A stretch of 64,000 nt of DNA from Amaranthus tricolor (taxonomy: Eukaryota > Streptophyta > Magnoliopsida > Caryophyllales > Amaranthaceae): NCBI RefSeq assembly GCF_026212465.1, contig NC_080049.1, forward strand, positions 3,621,362 through 3,685,361, in the 5' to 3' direction. This document shows positions 1 to 14,000 of this stretch, in pieces; position 1 is the first letter of the stretch, and every line of letters begins with the position of its first letter. A program made the translations under genes and the position numbers. The notes under the pieces were generated by a model. It made no database searches, was not told the origin of the DNA, and saw nothing but the letters and a program-made list of their open reading frames with translations.

Positions 1-3000
1 GTGCAAAAGTGGCAAAAACACTTAAAAACTCTTAAAATCGCAACTTAACACGTAATTTTTAGCATATGACTAAGATTATATATTCTAACCACTTCAACAC
101 AATAATATAAATCAAATAGTGTTGTGTGCATAGTTTTGTGCAAAACAAAACAAGTTTGAGCTACATTATGCGCTATAGTGGAAAACACGCTTAAAAACCC
201 TTAAAAGCTCAACTTAACACGTAATTTCTAACATGTGACTATGATTTTAAATTCTAACCACTTCAACACAATAATATATATCAAATAGTGTTGTGTGCCA
301 AGTTGCGTGCAAAACAAAGCAAGTTTGAGTATGCCTAAAAGTAGCAAAAATGTTTGAAAACCCTTAAAATCGCAACTTAACACGTAGTTTCTACCATATG
401 ACTATGATTTTCGTTTTTAATCTCTTCAACACAATAATATATACCAAATAGTGTTGTGTGCCAAGTTTCGTGCAAAACAAACCAAGTTTGAGCTACTTTA
501 TGCGCAAAAGTGGCGAAAACACTTAAAAACTCTTAAAATCGCAACTTAACACGTAATTTCTAGCATATGACTATCATTTTCAATTCTAACCACTTCAACA
601 CAATAATATATACCAAATAGTGTTGTGTGCCTAGTGTTGTGCAAAACAAACCGAGTTTGAGCTACTTTATGCGCAAAAGTGGCAAAGACACTTAAAACCA
701 CTTAAAATCGCAACTTAACACGTAATTTCTAGCATATGACTATGATTTTAAATTCTAACCACTTCAACACAATAATATATACCAAATAGTGTTGTGTGCC
801 AAGTTTGGTGCAAAGCAAATCAAGTTTGAGCTACTTTATGCGCAAAAGTGGCGAAAACACTTAAAAACTCTTAAAATCGCAACTTAACACGTAATTTCTA
901 GCATATGACTAACATTTTCAATTCTAACCACTTCAACACAATAATATATACCAAATAGAGTTGTGTGCTAAGTTTGGTGCAAAACAAACCAAGTTTGAGC
1001 TACTTCATGCGCAAAAGTGGCAAAAACGCTTAAAAACCCTTAAAATCGCAACTTAACACGTTATTTCTAGCGTATGACGATTATTTTCAATTCTAAAAAC
1101 TTCCACTCAATAATATATCCCAAACAGTGTTTTGTGCCTAGTATGGTGCAAAACAAACCATGTTTGAGCTACTTTATGCGCAAAAGTGGCAAAAACGCTT
1201 TAAAACCCTTAAAATCGCAAGTTAACACGTAATTTTTAACATATGACTATGATTTTCAATTCTAACCACTTTAACACAATAATATATACCAAATAGTGTT
1301 GTGTGCCAAGTTGCGTGCAAAACAAACGAAGTTTAAGCTACTTTATGCACAAAAGTGGCAAAAACACTTATAAACTCTTAAAATCGCAACTTAACACGTA
1401 ATTTCTAGCATATGACTAAGATTATATATTCTAACCACTTCAACACAATAATATAAATCAAATAGTGTTGTGTGCATAGTTTTGTGCAAAACAAACCAAG
1501 TTTGAGCTACTTTATGCGCTATAGTGGAAAAAACGCTTAAAAACCCTTAAAAGCTCAAGTTAACACGTAATTTCTAACATATGACTATGATTTTAAATTC
1601 TAACCACTTCAAAACAATAATATATATCAAATAGTGTTTTCTGCCAAGTTGCGTGCAAAACAAAGCAAGTTTGAGCTAGTTTATGCCTAAAAGTGGCAAA
1701 AATGTTTGAAAACCCTTAAAATCGCAACTTAACACGTAGTTTCTACCATATGACTATGATTTTCATTTTTCACCTCTTCAACACAATAATATATACCAAA
1801 TAGTGTTGAGTGCCAATTTTCGTGCAAAACAAACCAAGTTTGAGCTACTTTATGCGCAAAAGTGGCGAAAACACTTAAAAACTCTTAAAATCGCAACTTA
1901 ACACGTAATTTCTAGCATATGACTAAGATTATATATTCTAACCACTTCAACACAATAATATAAATCAAATAGTGTTGTGTGCATAGTTTTGTGCAAAACA
2001 AACCAAGTTTGAGCTACTTTATGCTCAAAAGTGGCAAAGACACTTAAAACCACTTAAAATCGCAACTTAACACGTAATTTCTAGCATATGACTATGATTT
2101 TAAATTCTAACCACTTCAACACAATAATATATACCAAATAGTGTTGTGTGCCAAGTTTGGTGCAAAATAAACCAAGTTTGGGCTACTTTATGTGCAAAAG
2201 TGGCAAAAACGGTTAAAAACCATGAAAATCGTAACTTAACACGTAATTTCTAGCATATGACTATGATTTTCATTTCTAAAAAGTTCCACTCAATAATATA
2301 TCCCAAACAGTGTTTTGTGCCTAGTATGGTGCAAAACAAACCATGTTTGAGCTACTTTATGCAAAAAAGTGGCAAAAACGCTTTAAAACCCATAAAATTG
2401 CAACTTAACACGTAATTTCTAGCATTTGACTATGATTTTCAATTCTAACCACTTCAACACAATAATATATACCAAATAGTGTTGTGTGCCATGTTGCGTG
2501 CAAAACAAACGAAGTTTGAGCTACTTTGTGCACAAAAGTGGCAAAAACGCTTAAAAACCCTTAAAATCGCAACTTAACACGTAATTTCTAGCATATGACT
2601 ATGATTTTCATTTTTTAACCTCTTCAACACAATAATATATACCAAATAGTGTTGTGTTCCGAGTTTCGTGCTTGACAAACCATGTTTGAGCTACTTTATG
2701 CGCAAAAGTGGTAAAAACACTTAAAAACTCTTAAAATCGCAACTAACACGTAATTTCTAGCATATGACTAAGATTATATATTCTAACCACTTCAACACAA
2801 TAATATAAATCAAATAGTGTTGTGTGCATAGTTTTGTGCAAAACAAACGAAGTTTGAGCTACTTTATGCGCAATAGTGGAAAAAACGCTTACAAACCCTT
2901 AAAAGCTCAACTTATACGTAATTTCTAACATATGACTATGATTTTAAATTCTAACCACTTCAACACAATAATATATATCAAATAGTGTTGTGTGCCAAGT

Positions 3001-3369
3001 TGCGTGCAAAAACAAAGCAAGTTTGAGCTAGTTTATGCGCAAAAGTGGCAAAAATGTTTGAAAACCCTTAAAATCCCAACTTATCACATAGTTTCTACCA
3101 TATGACTATGATTTTCATTTTTAACCTCTTCAACACAATAATATATACCAAATAGTGTTGTGTACCAAGTTTGGTGCAAAACAAACCAAGTTTGAGCTAC
3201 TTTATGCGCAAAAGTGGCGAAAACACTTAAAAACTCTTAAAATCGCAACTTAACACGTAATTTCTAACATATGACTATCATTTTCAATTCTAAACACTTC
3301 AACACAATAATATATACCAAATAGTGTTTTGTGCCAAGTTTGGTGCAAAACAAACCAAGTTTGAGCTAC

Positions 3370-3537
3370 TTTATGCGCAAAAGTGGCAAAAACGCTTAAA
3401 AACCCTTAAAATCGCAACTTAACACGTAATTTCTAGCATATGACGATTATTTCAATTCTAAAAACTTCCACTCAATAATATATCCCAAACAGTGTTTTGT
3501 GCCTAGTATGGTGCAAAACAAACCATGTTTGAGCTAC
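3370..3537 (+). repeat. Representative satellite monomer (168 bp here, consensus 169 bp)
   Basis: One monomer cut at the arbitrary start TTTATGCGC. In order it holds an A-tract segment (GCAAAAGTGGCAAAAACGC, then CTTAAAAACCCTTAAAATCG), a strongly conserved core (AACTTAACACGTAATTTC, then TAGCATATGAC), a variable middle (here the form with ACTTCCACTCAATAATATAT) and a GT-rich end (CAGTGTTTTGTGCCTAG, GGTGCAAAACAAACC). An NdeI site, CATATG, lies in the core of nearly every monomer, so NdeI digestion should give a 169-bp ladder. Because 169 is 3 x 56 + 1, reading frame shifts at every monomer, which explains the absence of long ORFs. Confidence 0.93.
3379..3411 (+). other. Helically phased A-tracts (predicted DNA curvature), example monomer
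   Basis: Four A-tracts start at 3379, 3388, 3398 and 3408, i.e. spacings of 9, 10 and 10 bp. They are separated by GTGGC, CGCTT and CCCTT. The pattern recurs in almost every monomer, for example at 844, 854, 863 and 873. A-tracts in phase with the helical turn are known to bend DNA. That the bend helps position a nucleosome once per 169 bp is an inference. Confidence 0.7.
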
Positions 3538-3708
3538 TTTATGCGCAAAAGTGGCAAAAACGCTTTAAAACCCTTAATATCGCAACTTAACCCGTAATTT
3601 CTAGCATATGACTATGATTTTCATTTTTAAGCTCTTCTACATAATAATATATACCAAATAGTTTTGTGTCCGAGATTCGTGCATGACAAACAAAGTTTGA
3701 GCTACTTT

Positions 3709-3808
3709 NNNNNNNNNNNNNNNNNNNNNNNNNNNNNNNNNNNNNNNNNNNNNNNNNNNNNNNNNNNNNNNNNNNNNNNNNNNNNNNNNNNNNNNNNNNN
3801 NNNNNNNN
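3709..3808. other. Assembly gap, 100 N
   Basis: A run of exactly 100 N, the conventional placeholder for a gap of unknown size. Satellite polarity is forward to the left and reverse to the right. True gap length and content cannot be known from the window. Confidence 0.98.
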
Positions 3809-4550
3809 ACGCAACTTGGCACACAACACAATTTGGTATATATTATTGTGTTTAAGTGGTTAGAATTGAAAATCATAGTCATATGCTAGAAATTGCGTGT
3901 TCAGTTGAGCTTTTAAGGGTTTTCAAGCGTTTTTTCCACTTTTGTGCATAAAGTAGCTCAAACATGATTTATATTGCACGCAACATGGCACACAAAACTA
4001 TTTGGTATATATTATTGTTTTGAAATGGTTATAATTGAAAATCATAGTCATATGCTAGAAATTTCATGACAACTTGTGATTTTAACGGTTTTTAAGCATT
4101 TTTGCCACTTTTGCGCATAAAGTAGCTCAACCATTGTTTGTTTTGCACGAAACTAGGCACACAACACTATTTGGTATATATTATTGTGTTGAAGTGGTTA
4201 GAATTGAAAATCATAGTCATATGCTAGAAATTACGTGTTAAGTTGAGTTTTTAAGGGTTTTTAAGCATTTTTGCCACTATAGCGCATAGAGTAGCTTAAA
4301 CTTGTTTTGTTTTGCACGAAACTTGGCACACAACACTATTTGGTATATATTATTGTGTTGAAGAGGTTATAAATGAAAATCATAGTCATATGGTAGAAAC
4401 TACGTGATAAGTTGTGATTTTAAGGGTTTTCAAACATTTTTGCCACTTTTGCGCATAAACTAGCTCAAACTTGCTTTGTTTTGCACGCAACTTGGCACAC
4501 AACACTATTTGATATATATTATTGTGTTGAAGTGGTTAGAATTTAAAATC
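3809..4550 (-). repeat. Copy of the 6847-7590 segment at the contig edge
   Basis: About 740 bp nearly identical to 6847-7590, offset 3,038 bp (18 monomers). Shared rare variants are ATTGCGTGTTCAGTTGAG (3892 and 6930), ATGATTTATATTGCACGC and TTTCATGACAACTTGTGA. The same segment appears at 29950-30690 (-) and, reverse-complemented, near 55500-56200 (+). The match fades after about 4550. Confidence 0.8.
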
Positions 4551-7500
4551 ATAGTCATATGTTAGAAATTACGTATTAAGTTGAGCTTTTAAGGGTTTGT
4601 AAGTGTTTTTTCCACTATTGCGCATAAAGTAGCTCAAACTTCGTTTGTTTTGCACAAAACTATGCACACAACACTATTTGATTTATATTATTGTGTTGAA
4701 GTGGTTAGAATATATAATCTTAGTCATATGCTAGAAATTACATGTTAAGTTGCGATTTTAAGGGTTTTTAAGCGTTTTTGCCACTTTTGTGCATAAAGTA
4801 GCTCATAGTTGGTTTGTTTTACACGCAACTTGGCACACAACACAATTTGGTATATATTATTGTTTTGAAATGGTTATAATTGAAAATCATAGTCATATGC
4901 TAGAAATTTCATGTTAACTTGTGATTTTAACGGTTTTTAAGCGTTTTTGCCACTTTTCCGCATAAAGTAGCTCAAACTTGGTTTAAATTGCACGCAACTT
5001 GGCACACAACACTATTTGGTATATATTATTGTGTTAAAGTGGTTAGAATTGAAAATCATCGTCATATGCTAGAAATTACGTGTTAAGTTGAGCTTTTAAG
5101 GGTTTTTAAACGTTTTTGTCACTTTTACGCATAAAGTGGCTCAAACTTGATTTGTTTTGCACGAAACTAGGCACACAACACTATTTGGTATATATTATTG
5201 TGTTGAAGTGGTTATAATTGAAAATCATAGTCATATGCTAGAAATTTAATGTTAACTTGTGAGTTTAACGGTTTTAAGCGTTTTTGCCACTTTTGCGCAT
5301 AAAGTAGCTCAAACTCGGTTTGTTTTGCACGAAACTAGGCACTATACATTGTTTGGAATATATTATTTTGTTGAAGTGTTTAGAATTGAAAATCATAGTC
5401 ATATGCTAGAAATTACGTGTTAAGGTCATCTTTTAAGGGTTTTGAAAAGTTTTTCAACTTTTAGGCATAACTTAGCTCAAACTTGGTTTGTTTTGCACAA
5501 GACTAGGCACACAACACTATTTGGTATATATTATTGTGTTGAAGTGGTTAGAATTGAATATCATAGTCATATGCTAGAAATTACGTGTTAAGTTGCGATT
5601 TTAAGAGTTTTTAAGTGTTTTTGCCACTTTTGCGCATAAAGTAGCTCAAATTTGGATTGTTTTGCACAAGACTAGGCACACAACACTTTTTGGTATATAT
5701 TATTGTGTTTAAGTGGTTAGAATTGAAAATGATAGTCATATGCTAGAAATTACGTGTTAAGTTGCGATTTTAAGAGTTTTTAAGTGTTTTCGCCACTTTT
5801 GCGCATAAAGTAGTTCAAACTTGGTTTGTTTTGCACGAAACTTGGCACAAAACACTATTTGGTATATATTATTGTGTTGAAGAGGTTAAAAATGAAAATC
5901 ATAGTCATATGGTAGAAACTACGTGTTAAGTTGCGATTTTAAGGGTTTTCAAATATTTTTGCCACTTTTGCGCATAAACTAGCTCAAACTTGCTTTGTTT
6001 TGCACGCAAGTTGGCACACAACACTATTTGATATATATTATTGTGTTGAAGTGGTTAGAATTTAAAATCAGTCATATGTTAGAAATTACGTGTTAAGTTG
6101 AGCTTTTAAGGGTTTTTAAGCGTTTTTTCCACTATTGCGCATAAAGTAGCTCAAACATGGTTTGTTTTGCACAAAACTAGGCATACAACACTATTTGACT
6201 TATATTATTGTGTTGAAGTGGTTAGAATATATAATCTTAGTCATATGCTAGAAATTACGTGTTAAGTTGCGATTTTAAGAGTATTTAAGTGTTTTTGCCA
6301 CTTTTGCGCATAAAGTAGCTCAAACTTGGTTTGTCAAGCACGAAGCTCGGAACACAACACTATTTGGTATATATTATTGTGTTTAAGAGGTTAAAAATGA
6401 AAATCATAGTCATATGCTAGAAATTACGTGTTAAGTTGCGATTTTAAGGGTTTTTAAGCGTTTTTGCCACTTTTGTGCATAAAGTAGCTCAAACTTCGTT
6501 TGTTTTGCACGCAACATGGCACACAACACTATTTGGTATATATTATTGTGTTGAAGTGGTTAGAATTGAAAATCATAGTCATACGCTAGAAATTACGTGT
6601 TAAGTTGCGATTTTATGGGTTTTAAAGTGTTTTTGCCACTTTTGCGCATAAAGTAGCTCAAACATGGTTTGTTTTGCACCATACTAGCCACAAAACACTG
6701 TTTGGGATATATTATTGAGTGGAAGTTTTTAGAAATGAAAATCATCGTCATATGCTAGAAATTACGTGTTAAGTTGCGATTTTAAGGGTTTTTAAGCGTT
6801 TTTGCCACTTTTGCGGATAAAGTAGCTCAAAGTTGGTTTGTTTTGCACGCAACTTGGCACACAACACAATTTGGTATATATTATTGTGTTTAAGTGGTTA
6901 GAATTGAAAATCATAGTCATATGCTAGAAATTGCGTGTTCAGTTGAGCTTTTAAGGGTTTTCAAGCGTTTTTTCCACTTTTGTGCATAAAGTAGCTCAAA
7001 CATGATTTATATTGCACGCAACATGGCACACAAAACTATTTGGTATATATTATTGTTTTGAAATGGTTATAATTGAAAATCATAGTCATATGCTAGAAAT
7101 TTCATGACAACTTGTGATTTTAACGGTTTTTAAGCATTTTTGCCACTTTTGCGCATAAAGTAGCTCAACCATTGTTTGTTTTGCACGAAACTAGGCACAC
7201 AACACTATTTGGTATATATTATTGTGTTGAAGTGGTTAGAATTGAAAATCATAGTCATATGCTAGAAATTACGTGTTAAGTTGAGTTTTTAAGGGTTTTT
7301 AAGCATTTTTGCCACTATAGCGCATAGAGTAGCTTAAACTTGTTTTGTTTTGCACGAAACTTGGCACACAACACTATTTGGTATATATTATTGTGTTGAA
7401 GAGGTTATAAATGAAAATCATAGTCATATGGTAGAAACTACGTGATAAGTTGTGATTTTAAGGGTTTTCAAACATTTTTGCCACTTTTGCGCATAAACTA

Positions 7501-8050
7501 GCTCCTACTTGCTTTGTTTTGCACGCAACTTGGCACACAACACTATTTGATATATATTATTGTGTTGAAGTGGTTAGAATTTAAAATCATAGTCATATGT
7601 TAGAAATTACGTGTTAAGTTGAGCTTTTAAGGGTTTATAAGCGTTTTTTCCACTATTGCGCATAAAGTAGCTCAAACTTGGTTTGTTTTGCACAAAACTA
7701 GGCATACAACACTATTTGACTTATATTATTGTGTTGAAGTGGTTAGAATATATAATCTTAGTCATATGCTAGAAATTACGTGTTAAGTTGCGATTTTAAG
7801 AGTATTTAAGTGTTTTTTCCACTTTTGCGCATAAAGTAGCTCAAACTTGGTTTGTCAAGCACGAAGCTCGGAACACAACACTATTTGGTATATATTATTG
7901 TGTTTAAGAGGTTAAAAATGAAAATCATAGTCATATGCTAGAAATTACGTGTTAAGTTGCGATTTTAAGGGTTTTTAAGCGTTTTTGCCACTTTTGTGCA
8001 TAAAGTAGCTCAAACTTCGTTTGTTTTGCACGCAACATGGCACACAACAC

Positions 8051-11000
8051 TATGTGGTATATATTATTGTGTTTAAGTGGTTAGAATTGAAAATGATAGT
8101 CATATGCTAGAAATTACGTGTTAAGTTGCGATTTTAAGAGTTTTTAGGTGTTTTCGCCACTTTTGCGCATAAAGTAGCTCAAACTTGGTTTGTTTTGCAC
8201 TAAACTCGGCACACAACACTATTTGGTATATATTATTGTGTTGAAGAGATTAAAAATGAAAATCATAGTCATATGGTAGAAACTACGTGTTAAGTTGCGA
8301 TTTTAAGGGTTTTCAAACATTTTTGCTACTTTTAGGCATACTCAAACTTGCTTTGTTTTGCACGCAACTTGGCACACAACACTATTTGATATATATTATT
8401 GTGTTGAAGTGGTTAGAATTTAAAATCATAGCCATATGTTAGAAATTACGTGTTAATTTGAGCTTTTAAGGGTTTTTAAGCGTTTTTTCCACTATAGCGC
8501 ATAATGTAGGTCAAACTTGTTTTGTTTTGCACAAAACTATGCACACAACACTATTTGATTTATATTATTGTGTTGAAGTGGTTAGAATATATAAACTTAG
8601 TCATATGCTAGAAATTACGTGTTAAGTTGCGATTTTAAGAGTTTTTAAGTGTTTTTACCACTTTTGCGCATAAAGTAGCTCAAACTTGGTTTGTCAAGCA
8701 CGAAACTCGGAACACAACACTATTTGGTATATATTATTGTGTTGAAGAGGTTAAAAATGAAAATCATAGTCATATGCTAGAAATTACGTGTTAAGTTGCG
8801 ATTTTAAGGGTTTTTAAGCGTTTTTGCCACTTTTGTGCATAAAGTAGCTCAAACTTCGTTTGTTTTGCATGCAACATGGCACACAACACTATTTGGTATA
8901 TATTATTGTGTTGAAGTGGTTAGAATTGAAAATTAGTCATATGCTAGAAATTACTTGTTAAGTTGCAATTTTATGGGTTTTAAAGCGTTTTTGCCACTTT
9001 TGCGCATAAAGTAGCTCAAACATGGTTTGTTTTGCACCATACTAGGCACAAAACACTGTTTGGGATATATTATTGAGTGGAACTTTTTAGAAATGAAAAT
9101 CATAGTCATATACTAGAAATTACGTGTTAAGTTGCGATTTTCAGGGTTTTTAAGCGTTTTTGCCACTTTTGCAAATAAAGTAGCTCAAACTTGGTTTATT
9201 TTGCACCAAACTTGGCACACAACATTATTTGGTATATATTATTGTGTTGAAATAGTTAGAATTTAAAATCATAGTCATATGCTAGAAATTACGTGTTAAG
9301 TTGCGATTTTATGGGTTTTAAAGCGTTTTTGCCACTTTTGCGCATAAAGTAGCTCAAACATGGTTTGTTTTGCACCATACTAGGCACAAAACACTGTTTG
9401 GGATATATTATTGAGTGGAAGTTTTTAGAATTGAAAATAACCGTCATATTCTAGAAATTACGTGTTAAGTTGCGATTTTAAAGGTTTTTAAGCGTTTTTG
9501 CCACTTTTGCGCATAAAGTAGCTCAAACTTGGTTTGTTTTGCACCAAACTTGGCACACAACACTATTTGGTATATATTATTGTGTTGAAGTGGTTAGAAT
9601 TTAAAATCATAGTCATATGCTAGAAATTACGTGTTAAGTTGCGATTTTAAGTGGTTTTAAGTGTCTTTGCCACTTTTGCGCATAAAGTAGCTTAAACTCG
9701 GTTTGTTTTGCACAACACTAGGCACACAACACTATTTGGTATATATTATTGTGTTTAAGTGGTTAGAATTGAAAATGATAGTCATATGCTAGAAATTACG
9801 TGTTAAGTTGCGATTTTAAGAGTTTTTAGGTGTTTTCGCCACTTTTGCGCATAAAGTAGCTCAAACTTGGTTTGTTTTGCACTAAACTCGGCACACAACA
9901 CTATTTGGTATATATTATTGTGTTGAAGAGATTAAAAATGAAAATCATAGTCATATGGTAGAAACTACGTGTTAAGTTGCGATTTTAAGGGTTTTCAAAC
10001 ATTTTTGCTACTTTTAGGCATACTCAAACTTGCTTTGTTTTGCACGCAACTTGGCACACAACACTATTTGATATATATTATTGTGTTGAAGTGGTTAGAA
10101 TTTAAAATCATAGTCATATGTTAGAAATTACGTGTTAATTTGAGCTTTTAAGGGTTTTTAAGCGTTTTTTCCACTATAGCGCATAATGTAGGTCAAACTT
10201 GTTTTGTTTTGCACAAAACTATGCACACAACACTATTTGATTTATATTATTGTGTTGAAGTGGTTAGAATATATAAACTTAGTCATATGCTAGAAATTAC
10301 GTGTTAAGTTGCGATTTTAAGAGTTTTTAAGTGTTTTTACCACTTTTGCGCATAAAGTAGCTCAAACTTGGTTTGTCAAGCACGAAACTCGGAACACAAC
10401 ACTATTTGGTATATGTTATTGTGTTGAAGAGGTTAAAATGAAAATCATAGTCATATGCTAGAAATTACGTGTTAAGTTGCGATTTTAAGGGTTTTTAAGC
10501 GTTTTTGCCACTTTTGTGCATAAAGTAGCTCAAACTTCGTTTGTTTTGCATGCAACACGGCACACAACACTATTTGGTATATATTATTGTGTTGAAGTGG
10601 TTAGAATTGAAAATCAGTCATATGCTAGAAATTACTTGTTAAGTTGCAATTTTATGGGTTTTAAAGCGTTTTTGCCACTTTTGCGCATAAAGTAGCTCAA
10701 ACATGGTTTGTTTTGCACCATACTAGGCACAAAACACTGTTTGGGATATATTATTGAGTGGAACTTTTTAGAAATGAAAATCATAGTCATATACTAGAAA
10801 TTACGTGTTAAGTTGCGATTTTCAGGGTTTTTAAGCGTTTTTGCCACTTTTGCAAATAAAGTAGCTCAAACTTGGTTTATTTTGCACCAAACTTGGCACA
10901 CAACATTATTTGGTATATATTATTGTGTTGAAATAGTTAGAATTTAAAATCATAGTCATATGCTAGAAATTACGTGTTAAGTTGCGATTTTATGGGTTTT

Positions 11001-14000
11001 AAAGCGTTTTTGCCACTTTTGGCCATAAAGTAGCTCAAACATGGTTTGTTTTGCACCATACTAGGCACAAAACACTGTTTGGGATATATTATTGAGTGGA
11101 AGTTTTTAGAATTGAAAATAACCGTCATATTCTAGAAATTACGTGTTAAGTTGCGATTTTAAAGGTTTTTAAGCGTTTTTGCCACTTTTGCGCATAAAGT
11201 AGCTCAAACTTGGTTTGTTTTGCACCAAACTTGGCACACAACACTATTTGGTATATATTATTGTGTTGTAGTGGTTAGAATTTAAAATCATAGTCATATG
11301 CTAGAAATTACGTGTTAAGTTGCGATTTTAAGTGGTTTTAAGTGTCTTTGCCACTTTTGCGCATAAAGTAGCTTAAACTCGGTTTGTTTTGCACAACACT
11401 AGGCACACAACACTATTTGGTATATATTATTGTGTTTAAGTGGTTAGAATTGAAAATGAAAGTCATATGCTAGAAATTACGTGTTAAGTTGCGATTTTAA
11501 GAGTTTTTAAGTGTTTTCGCCACTTTTGCGCATAAAGTAGCTCAACTTGGTTTGTTTTGCACTAAACTCGGCACACAACACTATTTGGTATATATTATTG
11601 TGTTGAAGAGATTAAAAATGAAAATCATAGTCATATGGTAGAAACTACGTGTTAAGTTGCGATTATAAGGGTTTTCAAACATTTTTGCTACTTTTAGGCA
11701 TACTCAAACTTGCTTTGTTTTGCACGCAACTTGGCACACAACACTATTTGATATATATTATTGTGTTGAAGTGGTTAGAATTTAAAATCATAGCCATATG
11801 TTAGAAATTACGTGTTAATTTGAGCTTTTAAGGGTTTTTAAGCGTTTTTTCCACTATAGCGCATAATGTAGGTCAAACTTGTTTTGTTTTGCACAAAACT
11901 ATGCACACAACACTATTTGATTTATATTATTGTGTTGAAGTGTTTAGAATATATAAACTTATTCATATGCTAGAAATTACGTGTTAAGTTGCGATTTTAA
12001 GAGTTTTTAAGTGTTTTTACCACTTTTGCGCATAAAGTAGCTCAACTTGGTTTGTCAAGCACGAAACTCGGAACACAACACTATTTGGTATATATTATTG
12101 TGTTGAAGAGGTTAAAAATGAAAATCATAGTCATATGCTAGAAATTACGTGTTAAGTTGCGATTTTAAGGGTTTTTAAGCGTTTTTGCCACTTTTGTGCA
12201 TAAAGTAGCTCAAACTTCGTTTGTTTTGCATGCAACATGGCACACAACACTATTTGGTATATATTATTGTGTTGAAGTGGTTAGAATTGAAAATCAGTCA
12301 TATGCTAGAAATTACTTGTTAAGTTGCAATTTTATGGGTTTTAAAGCGTTTTTGCCACTTTTGCGCATAAAGTAGCTCAAACATGGTTTGTTTTGCACCA
12401 TACTAGGCACAAAACACTGTTTGGGATATATTATTGAGTGGAACTTTTTAGAAATGAAAATCATAGTCATATACTAGAAATTACGTGTTAAGTTGCGATT
12501 TTCAGGGTTTTTAAGCGTTTTTGCCACTTTTGCAAATAAAGTAGCTGAAACTTGGTTTATTTTGCACCAAACTTGGCACACAACATTATTTGGTATATAT
12601 TATTGTGTTGAAATAGTTAGAATTTAAAATCATAGTCATATGCTAGAAATTACGTGTTAAGTTGCGATTTTATGGGTTTTAAAGCGTTTTTGCCACTTTT
12701 GCGCATAAAGTAGCTCAAACATGGTTTGTTTTGCACCATACTAGGCACAAAACACTGTTTGGGATATATTATTGAGTGGAAGTTTTTAGAATTGAAAATA
12801 ACCGTCATATTCTAGAAATTACGTGTTAAGTTGCGATTTTAAAGGTTTTTAAGCGTTTTTGCCACTTTTGCGCATAAAGTAGCTCAAACTTGGTTTGTTT
12901 TGCACAAAACTTGGCACACAACACTATTTGGTATATATTATTGTGTTGAAGTGGTTAGAATTTAAAATCATAGTCATATGCTAGAAATTACGTGTTAAGT
13001 TGCGATTTTAAGTGGTTTTAAGTGTCTTTGCCACTTTTTGCGCATAAAGTAGCTTAAACTCGGTTTGTTTTGCACAACACTAGGCACACAACACTATTTG
13101 GTATATATTATTGTGTTTAAGTGGTTAGAATTGAAAATGATAGTCATATGCTAGAAATTACGTGTTAAGTTGCGATTTTAAGAGTTTTTAGGTGTTTTCG
13201 CCACTTTTGCGCATAAAGTAGCTCAAACTTGGTTTGTTTTGCACTAAACTCGGCACACAACACTATTTGGTATATATTATTGTGTTGAAGAGATTAAAAA
13301 TGAAAATCATAGTCATATGGTAGAAACTACGTGTTAAGTTGCGATTTTAAGGGTTTTCAAACATTTTTGCTACTTTTAGGCATACTCAAACTTGCTTTGT
13401 TTGCACGCAACTTGGCACACAACACTATTTGATATATATTATTGTGTTGAAGTGGTTAGAATTTAAAATCATAGTCATATGTTAGAAATTACGTGTTAAT
13501 TTGAGCTTTTAAGGGTTTTTAAGCGTTTTTTCCACTATAGCGCATAATGTAGGTCAAACTTGTTTTGTTTTGCACAAAAACTATGCACACAACACTATTT
13601 GATTTATATTATTGTGTTGAAGTGGTTAGAATATATAAACTTAGTCATATGCTAGAAATTACGTGTTAAGTTGCGATTTTAAGAGTTTTTAAGTGTTTTT
13701 ACCACTTTTGCGCATAAAGTAGCTCAAACTTGGTTTGTCAAGCACGAAACTCGGAACACAACACTATTTGGTATATGTTATTGTGTTGAAGAGGTTAAAA
13801 ATGAAAATCATAGTCATATGCTAGAAATTACGTGTTAAGTTGCGATTTTAAGGGTTTTTAAGCGTTTTTGCCACTTTTGTGCATAAAGTAGCTCAAACTT
13901 CGTTTGTTTTGCATGCAACACGGCACACAACACTATTTGGTATATATTATTGTGTTGAAGTGGTTAGAATTGAAAATCAGTCATATGCTAGAAATTACTT

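Larger units (their letters stand above)
1..3708 (+). repeat. Satellite array, contig 1, about 169-bp monomers in forward polarity
   Basis: About 22 head-to-tail monomers. The anchor AACTTAACACG recurs at 42, 211, 374, 543, 712 and 881, giving spacings of 169, 163, 169, 169 and 169; the 163 is a 6-bp loss in the monomer reading GAGTATGCCTAAAAGTAGC. Positions 1 to about 800 resemble the edge of the 10-monomer HOR at 47640-48450. Positions 841 to about 1130 carry rare variants also seen reverse-complemented at 25200-25500, such as AGCGTATGACGATTATT. From about 1860 to the gap the sequence is nearly identical to 41740-43593 (offset 39,880-39,887), so this contig ends inside another copy of that segment. 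No gene, transposon or unique sequence is visible. Confidence 0.95.

Noticed and set aside
3379..3537. Promoters, terminators or hairpins in the monomer
   Set aside because: TATATA-like strings and short inverted repeats such as TTGGT/ACCAA are expected in AT-rich satellite, recur in every monomer and have no gene next to them.
3587..3882. ORFs crossing the first gap
   Set aside because: Half of each translation is N; they are satellite frames bridged by undefined bases.
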